Below are positions 1-12,139 of a DNA stretch of 64,000 bases, piece by piece. Position 1 is the first letter of the stretch. Each line of letters opens with the position of its first letter. The notes beneath the pieces were generated by a model that saw nothing but the letters and a program-made list of their open reading frames with translations, did not search any database and was not told the DNA's origin. Source of the stretch: Micropterus salmoides. Its lineage: Eukaryota > Chordata > Actinopteri > Centrarchiformes > Centrarchidae. The stretch is taken from NCBI RefSeq assembly GCF_014851395.1, contig NW_024044459.1, positions 4,810,112 to 4,874,111 on the forward strand. Reading direction: 5' to 3'. The position numbers and the translations under genes were made by a program.

Positions 1-222
1 GTGTTTTAGGCAGCACAGCAGCTCAGTGGTCTCCTCAGGGCCTTTCTATGTGGAGCTTGCATGTTCTCTGCGTGTGTAGTATCCAATATTTATGCATTTG
101 ACTCATAACAGTTCAAAAAAATAGCACTGTAGCAGTGTCATCGCAGCATTATTGTATTGTTTGGGCACCACACGTGTTTGCGAAGATTTCCTCTGGGTGC
201 CCTCACCATAAAAAACATGTTA
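1..222 (+). repeat. Interspersed fish repeat, interrupted copy
   Basis: Bases 1-75 and about 170-222 read as the two halves of a common fish repeat (the type reading GTGGAGCTTGCATGTTCTC followed by TTTCCTCTGGGTGCC). About 95 bases of unrelated AT-rich sequence separate the halves. A second copy lies on the opposite strand at 33199-33293. I recognise it as widespread in teleost genomes but cannot name its class. Confidence 0.55.
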
Positions 223-677
223 TTTTCTCAATTATTTGAATAAACATTTGGTCTATAAAATAGTGAACATTGCCCATTACAATTTTGCAGAGTCCAGGTT
301 GTCATAGCCAAGAGTTAGATATATTTAGTTTACTAACACAGAAGACTATGAAAAACCAGAAAAGGTAGCAAACATTTTAGAAGCTACAACAAACAAATTG
401 TTGCACAGTAATGTTCAATTTGTCAGTATATAATAATCAGTTTAGTCAGTCGAATAATAGTTTCAGCTCTACTTAAATTGCCTTGTTTTTTAAGGAAAAT
501 TGATAAGCCAAAGTAAAGATAAGATATGTTAGGTGACCATCTGTGATAATCCAACTGAGCACCACATTTTGGCTCTACATCTAACACATATTTTACTATA
601 TAAAGTTAGAAACAACTAAAGATAATGTGAACACTGGATAACTCAGACTGTGTAGCAGAGTTTCATTGACAGTATAC

Positions 678-3600
678 CTTGTAGTTGTAGGTTTGGCATT
701 GAACTTGAGTTCTGTGTTCAGGAGCTCCAGATCAGCCAGGGTTTTGGCCTCCTGCCTGACGAGTTCCTCACAGTGGGTTACCTCAGTTTGGAGCTGCTCT
801 TTGGTGGCTTGCTGTGACACCACCTTGTTAACTAGATCCTATTAAGAAAGGCACACAACAGTGGTTTACACAGGCTCTCTGGTCACCTCACATCATATTA
901 AGGAGCTTGGATTGATATCAAGAATTTTGCAGGCATGTGCGCTGTCAATGCCGTTAAATGCAGCCAAGGGCTTATTTACAATGCGTCAATACAAATGAGG
1001 AGAAATGACTATAATTTTGTCTTAATAAATCCAGAGACAGCTGCAAAACAAAAGCATACAATAAAAGCTAATCTAAAAATGAGTTCTTTGGTGCCCAAAG
1101 ACTCACTTAAAATCATATGATGCATCCCTTTTGTGAATGTCTTTCAAGGAATAGTTGTTTTTTGCATTTTGTTGCTGAGAGTTATATGAGAAGATTAATA
1201 CCACTTTCATGTCTGCGTGCTAAACACGAAGCCAGAAGCCGGCTAGCTTAGCATAGAGACTAGAAACATGGGAAACACGTTGCCTGACTCTGTCCAAAGC
1301 TAACAAAATTTAGGTGGCTTATTTCTTGGTTGGGTGCAGTATCTTCCTGATATCTCTACTGACGGGCAACCTCAGTGACAACAAGACTCCAGGAAATCGC
1401 ACTCCATAAAACTTTTAACTTTTTTGTACTAAACAAACAAGGTATAACGTTTTCATTAGTGAACTTTATGGAGCTTGGAGGCACAGGTCATTAACGCTAC
1501 ACAGAGCCAGGCTAGCTTTCCCCCCCTTCCAGGCTATATGCTAAGCTAAGCTACGCTAATTGGCTGCTAACCAAACAGACATGAACATGACATCAATCTT
1601 CAAATCTAACTCTCGACTAAGCGACACATGTATAGCGAATATAGTGATTATTGAATGTTGTATGATCACAGCATCATGTCATGGACATAATTGTATAAAT
1701 GCAGAATACTGTTGGTTTTACAAATCGTAGCGCTCTAGGACTATTGAGTTTTGTATAACCTACTCAAAATAAGAACAATGTGAACACAATGAAACATGGT
1801 AGCCCTGATCAGACAAATGAACCACATAATCACCCAATGCAATTCCCACAGTGGCTTATTAATTAAAAAAAGAGTTCAGTTATAGGTCACAGAGGGCTCT
1901 GTAGTTATTTCCTGTGCCAGGATTTCAACACATAAGCTACAGTAATGTATATTGCATTAGTTCATAGTTTTACCTCTTATTTCATTTATTGTGTCCTTGC
2001 TGATTTATTTGTGTATTTGTAGCATGTGTAGCACTTTGAAGGGGACGTGTCCACTAAAACTGCTTCATTAATGATAGATGTAAATTTGACTTGAATTGAA
2101 TTGACTACCTGTATGTCAGCACAGCCCAGAATCTCTCTCAGAGCCTCCATATCCTCTACCAGTTTCATGTCAGACTGGGAAGCACCACAGATGTCATAAT
2201 ACTGATGATCTGCAGAGGTACACAGAACACATATCAACACTTTAACTACGAGATTATATCATTTATTCCTACAGTATTGTAGAGTATTATACAGAGGTAT
2301 GGCTTTGTTACATTAATGGACGAGTGCTAATATTTGAATGTGATGGGAGTGTGAAGTGCTCCCTTGCTATTTTAATTTCTGTTTTTGTTTTGTTTTTATT
2401 TTAGGTTCTGTGACTTTATTTACAAAAGAATCAAGAAGTACAGATATGAAAGGTCACCTTTGTAATCTTGGAATAACTAGTTTGAAAAAAACCCAGACAA
2501 CTGAGATCTGAAAATTGAGAGGCTAGTGAAGACCATGAGATGAGGTTGAAAGCTGCATGGAAAAGATGCATGGAAAGTGACTGCAAACTAAATTAATGTG
2601 AGCTTTAATAGTTGTTTGCATCATTGAAAAATGTCATCAAAACATCAAATGTTCAAATATACATCTGAATTACATATAGTGTACTTTTAACAAACATATT
2701 ATTTATAGTGACCAATAATAATTTGCACCAAAACATGTCTCAGAAGGTGAGTTCTGCTTCTGTTTCCGACCTACAGTTATCTAGGATCTACTCTTAACCA
2801 ACTTCAGAGATATCTAGAGCTCTCTTAAATTTAACAACACTTTGATAAATACCTTTACCTGTGAGAGTAAAGGGGTATCTTTCTCTTTAGTAGTTTCTTG
2901 AATATGGGCCCAGTTATGCTTCACAAGTGCACATAAAATACAATGAGACATGGAAATGAAACAAAACAAATAGAACATAAAACCATTGGGTGAAAATAAA
3001 ATTGGATAGGCAAAATATGTCCCAGTAAAATGATTGTTCAGTGGTTATAGTACTGTAAGTTTTATTTTGATATGTTTTATAATGGATTAACTGATAATGG
3101 GTTCATCATAAAGCACTTATTTTGATGATTTATTTATTTGTATTTATTTTATGATTTATCCACTTGCCACCCATGTTAATTTATTCATGTTCCTTATTTG
3201 AAACATGTGTAGTGGCTAATCCTGCTTTTAATTTAAAGGTACCTGTACAGTTTTTGATATATCACCACCACGGCAGACAATTGGTTGACAGGGATAAGAT
3301 AATTAGCGTTTAAAGATTTTACCACCTACAACAGCAAAGCATGACTACAGTGACAGACAGCTGAATAAAATAAGTTCTTTGTTGCATTACCTGTGACAGG
3401 AATTGACTGTGCTTTTTCCTCAATTTCCTGCTTGTGAAAAAAGATATAACCTTAATCAATCACTTCTTTACAAACTGATTCATCTTATTCGTCTTCATCT
3501 AAATCTAAGATTCATTCTTTTTCCATTCTTACCCGCTCCTTCAGCCTGCTCTGCCCTTTGGGGCTAAGACGTCCAAGTGTTTTCATGTTCCGTTTCAGCT

Positions 3601-6600
3601 CATTTTCTTCTGCCGTCAGTTCGCCCAGCTCACTATCCATTTTACTTTTCTTTTCCATTGTCTCATTTTCCACCTGAACCATTTTGCCCTGATGGGTTGG
3701 AGAGAAAGAAAATCACAAACTAGTAGAAGACTTGAGAAATCAAGTCATGACTAACAGTGTCTCCACCTCTCCCTCTGACCAAACCAAACCAACCCATGCA
3801 GTCTACTTCTACATTTTCTCTTCTATATGAGAGGTTTGTTGTCCCTTTATGACGTGTCTGCTGCATGACCAATAAGTGTGGTATGTTGCTCTGAGAATTG
3901 TACAGATCATTTGAAAAGCAGTTTAATGCACTTTTGACCAGAGATCCCAACACAATCCATCACTAGATTATTTGAAAATATTTGTAATCAGGATCATGTA
4001 TACACACTGTGAAGAGAAACTGCTTCTCATTTTCTAAGGCATCCAGTGAAGCTTCTGACTCCTCTAAGCCTCCAAACACTGAAATCCACATCAGACCTTC
4101 TTGCTGTAGTCAGCTGGGTTAGGCTAGGATTGTGGTGGTGAGGTCTTACCAGTGTGCTATCTGCAGCAGCTGCTGCTGACTGGAACTTTTGGGTTGCTTT
4201 GTCCACCTCTGCCTGTCCAACGGCAACTGCATGCGCTTTCTGGTCCAGGATCTTGTACATACCACGGACCTCCTGACCACATTACAAATACAAAACAACA
4301 GCGGCAACAACAGAATGAGACAATGGTTCTGTACTGACACATTACATCGCTGCTTAAAATTAAGAATAAACTTTATTTATACAGCTATTTTCTTGACAAT
4401 GTTAGAAAGTGCTTCACAAAAAGATAAATTGCAATAGGTATAAAAATGTATATTATTAATTTATATTATTGTTATTATTATTATCTTTATTATAATTATT
4501 ATTAACAAATACAAGATTGACCCTTGAGGAGTTGGTGAACTTACCATTAGTGAAATGGGAAAAAGCAGGTTGGCAATTAGGCCATCAGTAGCCTACTATG
4601 TAGAGCTCAATCGAAAATTCTGTGATCAGTTGAAAGGCAATAACTTTCTCCAAAAAGAAGTATATTTTAGAAATGGTGGGTGGGGGGTGAGGGGAGTCTC
4701 AATACTTTCCACCTTTTTAACAAAATAATAAAGATATTCTTCCGCTAATTCAGAACCAGCAGAGGTGGAGGAGCCTCTCACAACAGAATCGATAACCTCT
4801 AATAAGATGTTACCATTTGTGGTTATCAAACTGGAGAAATACGCTGATCTTGCCTCTTCAACAGGAAAAAAATACAGTCTTTGTATGTTGATAATGTAAT
4901 AACATGATTCAATATGCATGCCCAGAATTCAGCCAGTTTGGAGTGTGGACTTAATAATCAATATGTTGCTGGGATGCTTTCCTCTCTAACGTTTTGGTCC
5001 CCAACAGAACAGATGGTCTTAAATTGTTACTGGTTGGCTACAGATGCATTTGTTAAGGTCTTAGGTTGAACTGTTCCATAGCGCAACAAAAGTGTTTCAA
5101 AAGCAGCTTCCCTGGTTCTGCCATCAGGTGTGGGTTGAGGGAGTTTTAGATGCTGTTAGACCCAACAGGCAACTCTTCTGAGGCACACTTCTTGAAAGCG
5201 TGGTTTGATTTTACCAAAATCAATAAAAATACAATTAACGTGCTTGTACAAAAACTTTAAATGCAACAGTTATGACAATGAAAACGTAACAAGACAACAT
5301 GCCATAAATTTGGGGTGTTCTCCACAAAGCAGCAACTGCAGCAAATTGAGAGCAGGGCCTCCAAGATTAATTGTATTAAAATGTATTTTTGATGAATAGC
5401 GTAGGCGTGAGTTAGTCTTCCTTTAATCTTTTTTTACACACTATTTTTTGCTTGTTTGACATATTTTTTAAAGGATCCCTTTCTGTTGGCTCTAACGGAA
5501 GCTTATTTCAGTTTAGATTACTTGTAGTAAAGCAGCAACAGCATGGCTCACCTGCTGCAGGTGCTCAAGAATGTGCCAATAGGCTGTCTGGATTCTCTTA
5601 GCCTGTGTGGTCTTCAGCTTCATCTTATCCAGGTTGTTCTCCAGCTGTCGTATACGCTGACATTAGAAAATAAGCAAAACATATTCGTTTGTGATCGATG
5701 ATGCAATAGTAGGCTAACAGAAGATATGCTACAACTTCAAAGACAAATGAACTCATCTAGCATTAGCCGTCCTTGACCATGGTGCAAAAAATAAATAGTG
5801 CTCATGTTCCCATAGACATCATAAAACATGTATTGCTGTTATAGCAGCAGCACTTTTAATGTTGTCAACTGTATATTTTGTGTTTTTATATATTTTTATG
5901 TTGCCTTGCTGTAAAAAGAATTTCATCCTGTGGTACAGTACAGGATCTGAACTTATCTGTATATCTCTTTGCCTGAGCCACAGTGGAGAGAATCAACCTG
6001 TGACACCTGCACTTAGAGAATAGCAGCAACCCTAGCCTCAAAGGGAGAGAATGTGGGCCTGGGGAGGTGCTTGTGCAGACATGTCAAATGCAGTTTGACA
6101 CTGACAGACGACATCAGTGAAGTACTGAGTCTTGAGGCCGACTCTTGAGTGCATTATGTTGAGATAAAGCTGCACTAATCAACATTTGTAAATGAATGAT
6201 GGTTCAAATGACTGTGTGTAAAGTGAAAGTTGTCATAATACAGCATACCGTCCAATGTTTTCAGCTTGTTTTGGTGCCCCCAAGTGGCAAAAAAAGCCAA
6301 ATGTCTCTGGGTGCACAGTTACCTGCTCACATGTGTCTTCACAGTTGTAATTTGTAGGCTGAAGGCTCATTGCTTTTAGCTGCTCTTGCAGCTCCTTCAA
6401 CTTAGCCTCTTTTGTCTTCACTGCAAACGTTAATCTGTTGTGCTCATTAATCAGAACATGCCTCCTCCGCTTCTCCTGTTCAATTTTTTTCTGAATGACA
6501 GGAAAATAAAAACTATAAAGACTATGTTGAATTAAATTAAATGAAACATTCTCGTAAGAAACATGTTTCCCAGTTTAAAATCCTTCTTTGCTAATGAAAA

Positions 6601-7939
6601 GTGAAAGTTGTCAGGTTTATGGTTTTTGTAGCCACAATAACATGATGCTTGGAAATTAATGTCTTACTACAGGGGGAAAAAATAAAGGGCAACACAACAT
6701 GCTTTACCTCCAGAGACAGTCCAGGCTTGGACAATGGCTTTTGTCTTCTACTAAGTTTGTCATGGCTGTCCAAGACATGTTTTGCTCCGTCCTCTGCCGT
6801 CTGTTTCTCTGAGAATGAAAATGGTCTTTTAGAGACTTGTTAGCAGTATTTTCAGATTAGCCCACAATTGTTTTCTACAACTTTCCAACTAGCTTAACTT
6901 ACTGTGTCTCCTTGAAAATGATTTTATGGTGGCCTTTAATTTACCTGATCATATGGAAGTCTGTGAGAAAATGACACTACTTTATTATTATTAATTATTA
7001 TTAATTTATTATTATTTATTACCTCAGTAAACATTTTTCTAATGCGTTTATGGATTCAATCGCTAGTTTTAAGTCTTCAACACAGCATGATTTTCATTTT
7101 TTGAATTATGGTCCCATTTAGACAAAATAGACTACAAACTGCTTTAGGGCTTGGCTACCTTGTGTTGACAGATCGCTGCGATGGTGACCTGTCAATCAGA
7201 ATAGAGGTAGGTATCCACTGCACTATGTACACCAGCTAAAAAAGCTTGATTAACAGCACTGCATTTAATGAACCTTGAAGTTGTTAATGAGTGCTGTCTT
7301 TGAATTTAGGCTTTCACAGTGTGTTTTCAAATCATGAAAGTTAATTTTAACATTTTCGTTGCCCAAAAATATCTTATGCAGCATTTGGTTACTAAAAGAC
7401 ACTGTTTTCCAGAAGGTCCATTTTATTTTAAGCATGTCTTTTGCTAGCCAAAATTAGCATTGCAGGATCAGAGATGCCCTTTGCCAACCAAGCTAGCTCA
7501 TCCAAATATGGTCACTTCTAGTTCCAAAAAACCAAGATGGCGACGCCAAAATGCCAAACTCAAAACAGTAGTCCACAAATAAATGGGTCACAGTGGCTAC
7601 GTTACCTTCTTGTATGGCTTGGAGCAACTGACCATCAGTCTGAATACCTGAAGCCTGCAGAGCTTTTTGCTCACAGGGATTATTTTGTACATACTATTAT
7701 AAATTTAGTTACAGTATATGAAGTACAGCTACAGTAAATGTTCTTAAAGGGGCATATTGTTTATGCATTTTGTGATTAGTAACTAACGTTAATTAACGTT
7801 AGCTAAGTTAGCTCTCATAGTTACCATCATTATTTCACAGTGGAGTCTTACCTGAGGTTTTGACTTGACGAGGTGTTGAAGTTCTTGCATCTGTTATCTT
7901 TGTACAGGATTTAAAATCCATCATTTTTATTTGTAACAT
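678..7939 (-). CDS. Coiled-coil protein, possibly of the outer-dynein-arm docking family (CCDC63/114/151/183-like); 3' end outside window
   Basis: Nine coding exons on the minus strand join in one frame with AG/GT borders: 7852-7939, 6708-6808, 6323-6490, 5552-5656, 4150-4272, 3533-3688, 3391-3427 (or 3430), 2109-2209, 678-838. They give about 347 residues and end mid-codon, so more exons must lie left of base 1. The product is highly charged and rich in Glu, Lys and Gln with heptad-like stretches, no signal peptide and no membrane segment. Exon 4 reads RIRQLENNLDKMKLK, resembling the RNLENRLEKAQMK stretch of CCDC151/ODAD3; the flanking coiled coils are arranged in the same order. Members of that family anchor outer dynein arms on axonemal microtubules or act in sperm. 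Family assignment is my inference from remembered sequence; CCDC183 or an unrelated coiled-coil protein remains possible. Three in-frame ATGs open exon 1 (7939, 7924, 7921); I took the first. Confidence 0.72.
839..2108 (-). other. Intron between exons 9 and 8 of the coiled-coil gene
   Basis: Apart from the fold-back MITE at 1147-1665 I see only AT-rich sequence with no conserved coding frame. The other introns of this gene (2210-3390, 4273-5551, 5657-6322, 6809-7851) likewise hold short AT-rich runs, such as the TTATTA-rich stretches near 4450-4510 and 6980-7020, and no recognisable element. Confidence 0.5.
1147..1665. mobile_element. Fold-back MITE in intron of the coiled-coil gene
   Basis: The two ends are imperfect inverted repeats of each other. 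The left arm (about 1152-1267) contains GGCTAGCTTAGCATAGAGACT, and the right arm (about 1531-1645) contains its near complement TGCTAAGCTAAGCTACGC followed by ACATGAACATGACATCAATC. The middle is non-coding. This is a widespread teleost non-autonomous DNA element that folds on itself. It lies between exons 8 and 9 of the minus-strand coiled-coil gene. Confidence 0.65.
7775..7815. repeat. Cluster of AACGTTA palindromes near first exon
   Basis: Two TAACGTTA units followed by TTAGCTAAGTTAGC lie just inside intron 1 of the coiled-coil gene, within 80 bases of the first exon. Similar clusters surround the first exon of lman2l (20350-20770). The motif AACGTT is its own reverse complement. Confidence 0.5.
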
Positions 7940-8095
7940 AACTATCTGACTAACTAGCTAGCAGTTGCCTGTAAGCTTTGGTTGGTTAATTACTATTCAA
8001 ATGTGTTCAATGTTCTGGTATGAATTTTTTCAAATGATTCACTTTCAAATGACTGTTCATTAACCCCTGCCCCCTTGGTTACTGTTGCTATGCCC
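7940..8095 (-). promoter_or_regulatory. Presumed promoter and 5' leader of the coiled-coil gene with RFX-type half-sites
   Basis: This is the stretch just upstream of the first ATG. It carries GTTGCC at 7964-7969 followed by TGTAAG, which is a perfect X-box half and a 4/6 second half. GTTGCT at 8084-8089 reads AGCAAC on the gene's strand. RFX factors drive ciliary genes through X-boxes, so these sites would suit an axonemal product. The matches are imperfect and the transcription start is unknown. Confidence 0.22.
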
Positions 8096-9339
8096 ATCAA
8101 GCTGTCCATTCTACAGAACATTGTGAGAAAGATAACTGGAACAAATGACCATAGATGTTTTTAAATGGGCAGAAAGAGCTTCCAGGGAGAGAAAAAGTTG
8201 CTGAACAATTTGTTTGAATTTGTCATCTTTTCTGGTGCTGCAGCAATAAAGGGAAGGGAAGATATAGGCTATATATTTTTCCAGCTTTTGACATCCCCCA
8301 CTTTTTGAGACTCCCCTCATCTAGAAACTCAGAACAGGTCTAAAGGATAAAAGAGCTTGTTCTTATCTGGTGTAGGTTTTGTGCAGTAATTCATTTTATG
8401 CCTTTAATGTGAGATACCAGGGTTCGATTCCAACTGTGAATTTTGCAGTGCAACCTTACGGAGACGACTGGGACCACATTATTAACTTTTGCTGCCACTT
8501 AGAAAGAAAGCTTAAGATATGGAATAACGCTACAAGAATCACCCAGAAGCCTAATGAATGCACAACAGAATTGTGTTGTGTAATAAATCAATAATGATAA
8601 TTATAATGATTTAATTTCCCTCAATAACAATATAACAAATGTTTAATAAATGTTGGATTTAATTCATTTGAATCACAAATGAATTAGCCTAATTCTCATT
8701 GTGTGATATGTAATGTGGGGAACTGGTCTTGGTCTTGACTTGGTCTCAGTTTAGGCCGTCTTGACTACAACACTAGTTCAAATACACAAAAGAAGGTGCA
8801 GTGACTGGCTGGCTGGCTTGAAATGATTCATTCTTGCACACAAACAAACAACAGAAATGAACCATGCCTATTAGCTCTACTGAGACAGCCATTTCATGAG
8901 TCTAAAAAAGTATTCAGCTGTTTTTAGCTGTGAGCGCATTGCTTCCAATATGGCAGCCACTGGCCTACCTCAAGAAGTAATTCAATACTGAATCTCAGAG
9001 CAATAACCTGCATGTGCACTCATCTGTCAGTTTCAATTTTAAATGATGTTTCACCTGTGGCCACAGCTAAGTCAGTCACTTCAAGGTGTTAGGTGTGTGA
9101 TAACTTTAAGTGGCTTTATGTAAATGCAACATGCTTGTACTATAGTTGTATGGTAAATACAGTGAAAATGCTTGTGATTCAGAAGAGAACAGAGTATTAT
9201 TCAATCAAGGTAGATCAAGGTAGACGATCTGTCTCAATATTTGACCGCTCTGCACATAACGCTGAGCACTAAAACATATTGTGGAAATTCGTCTGACTAT
9301 ATGCCTGAGTACTCTGCTAAGTTCTACTCCTTAAGTTTT

Positions 9340-9880
9340 TGGAGGTTGTAAAGAAACGTTCCAAACCTAATGTGGTCTTGAAGGGATGTACATGGTCAGG
9401 TAGGCTGTTGTGTTTAAACAATGCTCAGTTGGTACAAAGGGGCCCAACGTGAGCCAAGAAAACATCCCCCACACCATTACATTTATTCATTTAGCTGACA
9501 CTTTTATCCAAAGCGACTTACAATTGCTATATATGTCAGAGGTCGCACGCATCTGGAACTACTAGGGGTTAAGTGTCTTGCTCAGGGACACATTGGTTTC
9601 TCACAGTGGATTCAAACCCAGGTCTCTCCCAAGGCATGTGTCTTATCCACACCACCACCACCAGCCTGAACTCCTTCTCCTCTGATCTTTTCTGTTGTTG
9701 GAGGCTTTTTCGTCCACACAACTGCCGCTTACTGGATATTGTCTCTTTTTCGGACCATTCTCTGTAAACCCTAGAGATGGTTGTGTGTGAAAATCCCAAT
9801 AGATTATCAGTTTCTGAAATACCCAGACCAGCCCGTCTGGCACCAACAACCATGCCACGTTCAAGGTGGCGTTCAGGTAG
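9340..9880 (-). mobile_element. Internally deleted Tc1-like transposon remnant with a nested repeat
   Basis: On the minus strand, 9853 down to about 9683 encodes the N-terminal helix-turn-helix of a Tc1 transposase (ARRAGLGISETDNLLGFSH then TTISRVYREW). Bases 9476 down to about 9340 correspond to a later part of such transposases, around the reading frame of FLAHVGPLCTN. Roughly 100 residues between these parts are missing, and the join is split by the repeat at 9481-9648. No full-length frame remains, so this is a dead copy. Confidence 0.75.
9481..9648 (+). repeat. SINE-like fish repeat inserted in the Tc1 remnant
   Basis: The block runs from ATTTAGCTGACACTTTTATC and CAAAGCGACTTACA to GGTTAAGTGTCTTGCTCAGG. 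It matches a very common teleost interspersed repeat. The flanks both read CCACACCA (9469-9476 and near 9649-9656), which may be the target-site duplication. Its class is uncertain. Confidence 0.6.
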
Positions 9881-10452
9881 TTGTGTAGTGAAAGCTTAGA
9901 CAGAGAACAGAAACTTGGAGGTGACTGCATACACAAAACTGATATGTGAAAATGGTTTCCCTATGTGATCTTTCTGAATCACGAATCACCTGTACATTCA
10001 TTAAGATTAGATCAATTTCATGATATAATCTTGTACAAGCATGTACAACGCTAATAATGAGGGAATTATAGGAACTTGAAATTCTCTAATTTATTTGTAT
10101 TGTAATGAACACTATAGCACTAATTGTCTCAATCTGTCTGTTTTGTTCATAGTGTGTATATATGTGTTCTCTATACTGTAGCCTGTGTTTGATTTTTATT
10201 GTCTTATTGTACGATTGTATAAGTAAGCACATCGTGGGCATTGTTCAGAGACAAATTCCTTGTAAGTGTACACATACCTGGCAATAAAGCTGATTCTGAT
10301 TCTGATTATCAGTGAGCTTCCTCATGTTTAGCATGAAACTTGGAAAAGAAAGTGGAATTCATTATCTTCAATTTGTTTGAAACAATGTCTTGCAAATTAA
10401 GATAAATTTAAGTGTACAAGTGCAAATCCAATGTGACATTGGGCGAAAGGCT

Positions 10453-10566
10453 GGGTACACCCTGGACAGGTCGCCAGTCCATCGCAGGGCTATATATATC
10501 TATAGATATATATATATCTATAGATATATCTATAGATATATAAACATATATATATATATATATAAT
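10453..10566 (+). repeat. Interspersed-repeat fragment followed by palindromic (TA/TCTATAGA) simple repeat
   Basis: Bases 10453-10490 are identical over 38 bases to 53155-53192, marking a dispersed repeat. Bases 10491-10566 alternate ATATATCTATAGATATAT units, which are self-complementary and can extrude as a hairpin. Confidence 0.75.
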
Positions 10567-10740
10567 TAGATAAATATACATCCAATATTCTCTCCTTTTA
10601 GCTGTTACAGGTCTCTACCAAGGTTTTAAATCTTATCTGGATTTTACCCAGACCCGAGTCCCTTGATATGACAAGTGTAAATGGGGCTAAGGATGAAGCT
10701 GAGATCAATTAGATGTCCCAGAGCAACGGCTCTGAATACA

Positions 10741-11404
10741 TGTAGGGGAGAGCGGGTATAGTTGTAACATGGGGAGAGTTGTAACATTCCACCAAATAGA
10801 GATAAGTTTGGAGTTAGGTGATCATTTCAGTATTTACCTACTTCATCCCCAATCAAGCGTGGTGGTTATCAAGTCTGGAAAGAGGTGCATTCCGAATACG
10901 TAGAGGAAAAACTGATTTTGAGGTAAGAAAGTAAAGTTTTTGACCAAGACTATTTTTAGTTTAATATCTATACTATTGCAGAAAGAATTGTTTGATTTAT
11001 ATTAGATTGAAATATAGTTTTCTCATGTGATGCATTTTTTCCTTTCTAATTTCAAACCACTATGGAAATACAGTTAGCTAAACATTGGCTGACAGGGGTG
11101 GGTTGGAACACTTCCTTAAAAAGTGTTACAACCATCCACGATACATAAAACTAGGTACTTTCTTGATTTTAATATTTTCCAGATTGCCCTATGCAGTCTG
11201 GGCCGCACTCCAGGGTTACCAGCATTCATTTTTCAGCACTGTGACCAGTACTCCTCATTCACAAGTTGTACATATGTTGGACCTTTTCCATAATTGGTCT
11301 CCGCTGGTGGAGAGGGTAGAAAAGTGTATGGGCAGCTTGTGAGAAGTGCCAGTGCATAAAAAATAAAGTCCCGTTATGCGACTCTGAAGAAGAATACACA
11401 CATT

Positions 11405-11493
<89 letters not shown>

Positions 11494-11760
11494 CTTTTTA
11501 GTTAGACATAAGGATGTACAGAGATTTTCTTTAATTAATTACATTTTAGTAGTATTTATTAAGTATACTTTTAAGTAAGTTTATTCTATAGATAAATTTA
11601 CATACTGTACATGCGCATGAGTCATCAGACAAAGTCTGTTAAGTCTGTTAGAGAGAAACATTGTTCTTTTACAACTACTTTTAACACTACCTGTTTTGGA
11701 AGCATATCATTGTTACAACCTACCCCGCTATTGGTGTAGGTTGTAATAAGGGAACACATT
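10741..11760. mobile_element. Candidate fold-back DNA element with GTTGTAACA ends
   Basis: The left end (10743 onward) reads GGGGAGAGCGGGTATAG then TTGTAACA. The right end near 11710-11730 reads TTGTTACAACCTACCCC, an inverted match. Further copies of the GTTACAA/TTGTAAC motif occur inside, near 10780 and 11125. A (CA)n tract sits within it. The borders are approximate, and it could be two separate insertions. Confidence 0.35.
11406..11491 (+). repeat. (CA)n microsatellite
   Basis: About 43 uninterrupted CA units. The open frames read across it encode only alternating Cys-Val or Val-Cys and are artefacts. Confidence 0.98.
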
Positions 11761-12139
11761 GCATTTGACATCAACTCATGAGGTGTGTGATATTCTTGTA
11801 GAGGATTGAATTGGTGACATTTGTAGTGAACAAATGTGGGTACTTTGTATAAAAACTTGAGAACCCGGTCTTTTTTGAAAGATTTTTGGATTAACACATT
11901 TCTAAAAAACTCCAAACTAATGTTTTTCTTTGTCATCATTGGATAATGTGTGTAGGATTAGAATAGAAGTGCCACAATTGCATTTAATTCATTCTAAAAA
12001 AAATCTACCAAACAATAAAAGGTTGGGTGGGTCCTCATACTTTTCAGGGCCATTTTATTTCATATCTTGAGTGCATTTTAAGGGCCTAAACACAAAACCA
12101 TGTAAGTATGCACCTATAAATCTCTCCGTGCTGCTGCAA

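Noticed and set aside
2855..2940. Possible extra coiled-coil gene exon on the minus strand (reads ETTKEKDTPLLSQ before a GTAAAG donor)
   Set aside because: Exon 7 and exon 8 join directly in phase 1 without it. The acceptor is weak with no pyrimidine tract, and including it would break the frame of exon 8.
4146..4342. Several overlapping open frames on both strands
   Set aside because: All overlap coiled-coil exon 5; only the minus-strand frame with splice borders at 4272 and 4150 fits the gene.
11255..11491. Cys-Val repeat open frames on the minus strand
   Set aside because: They are translations of the (CA)n microsatellite plus adjacent sequence; not genes.
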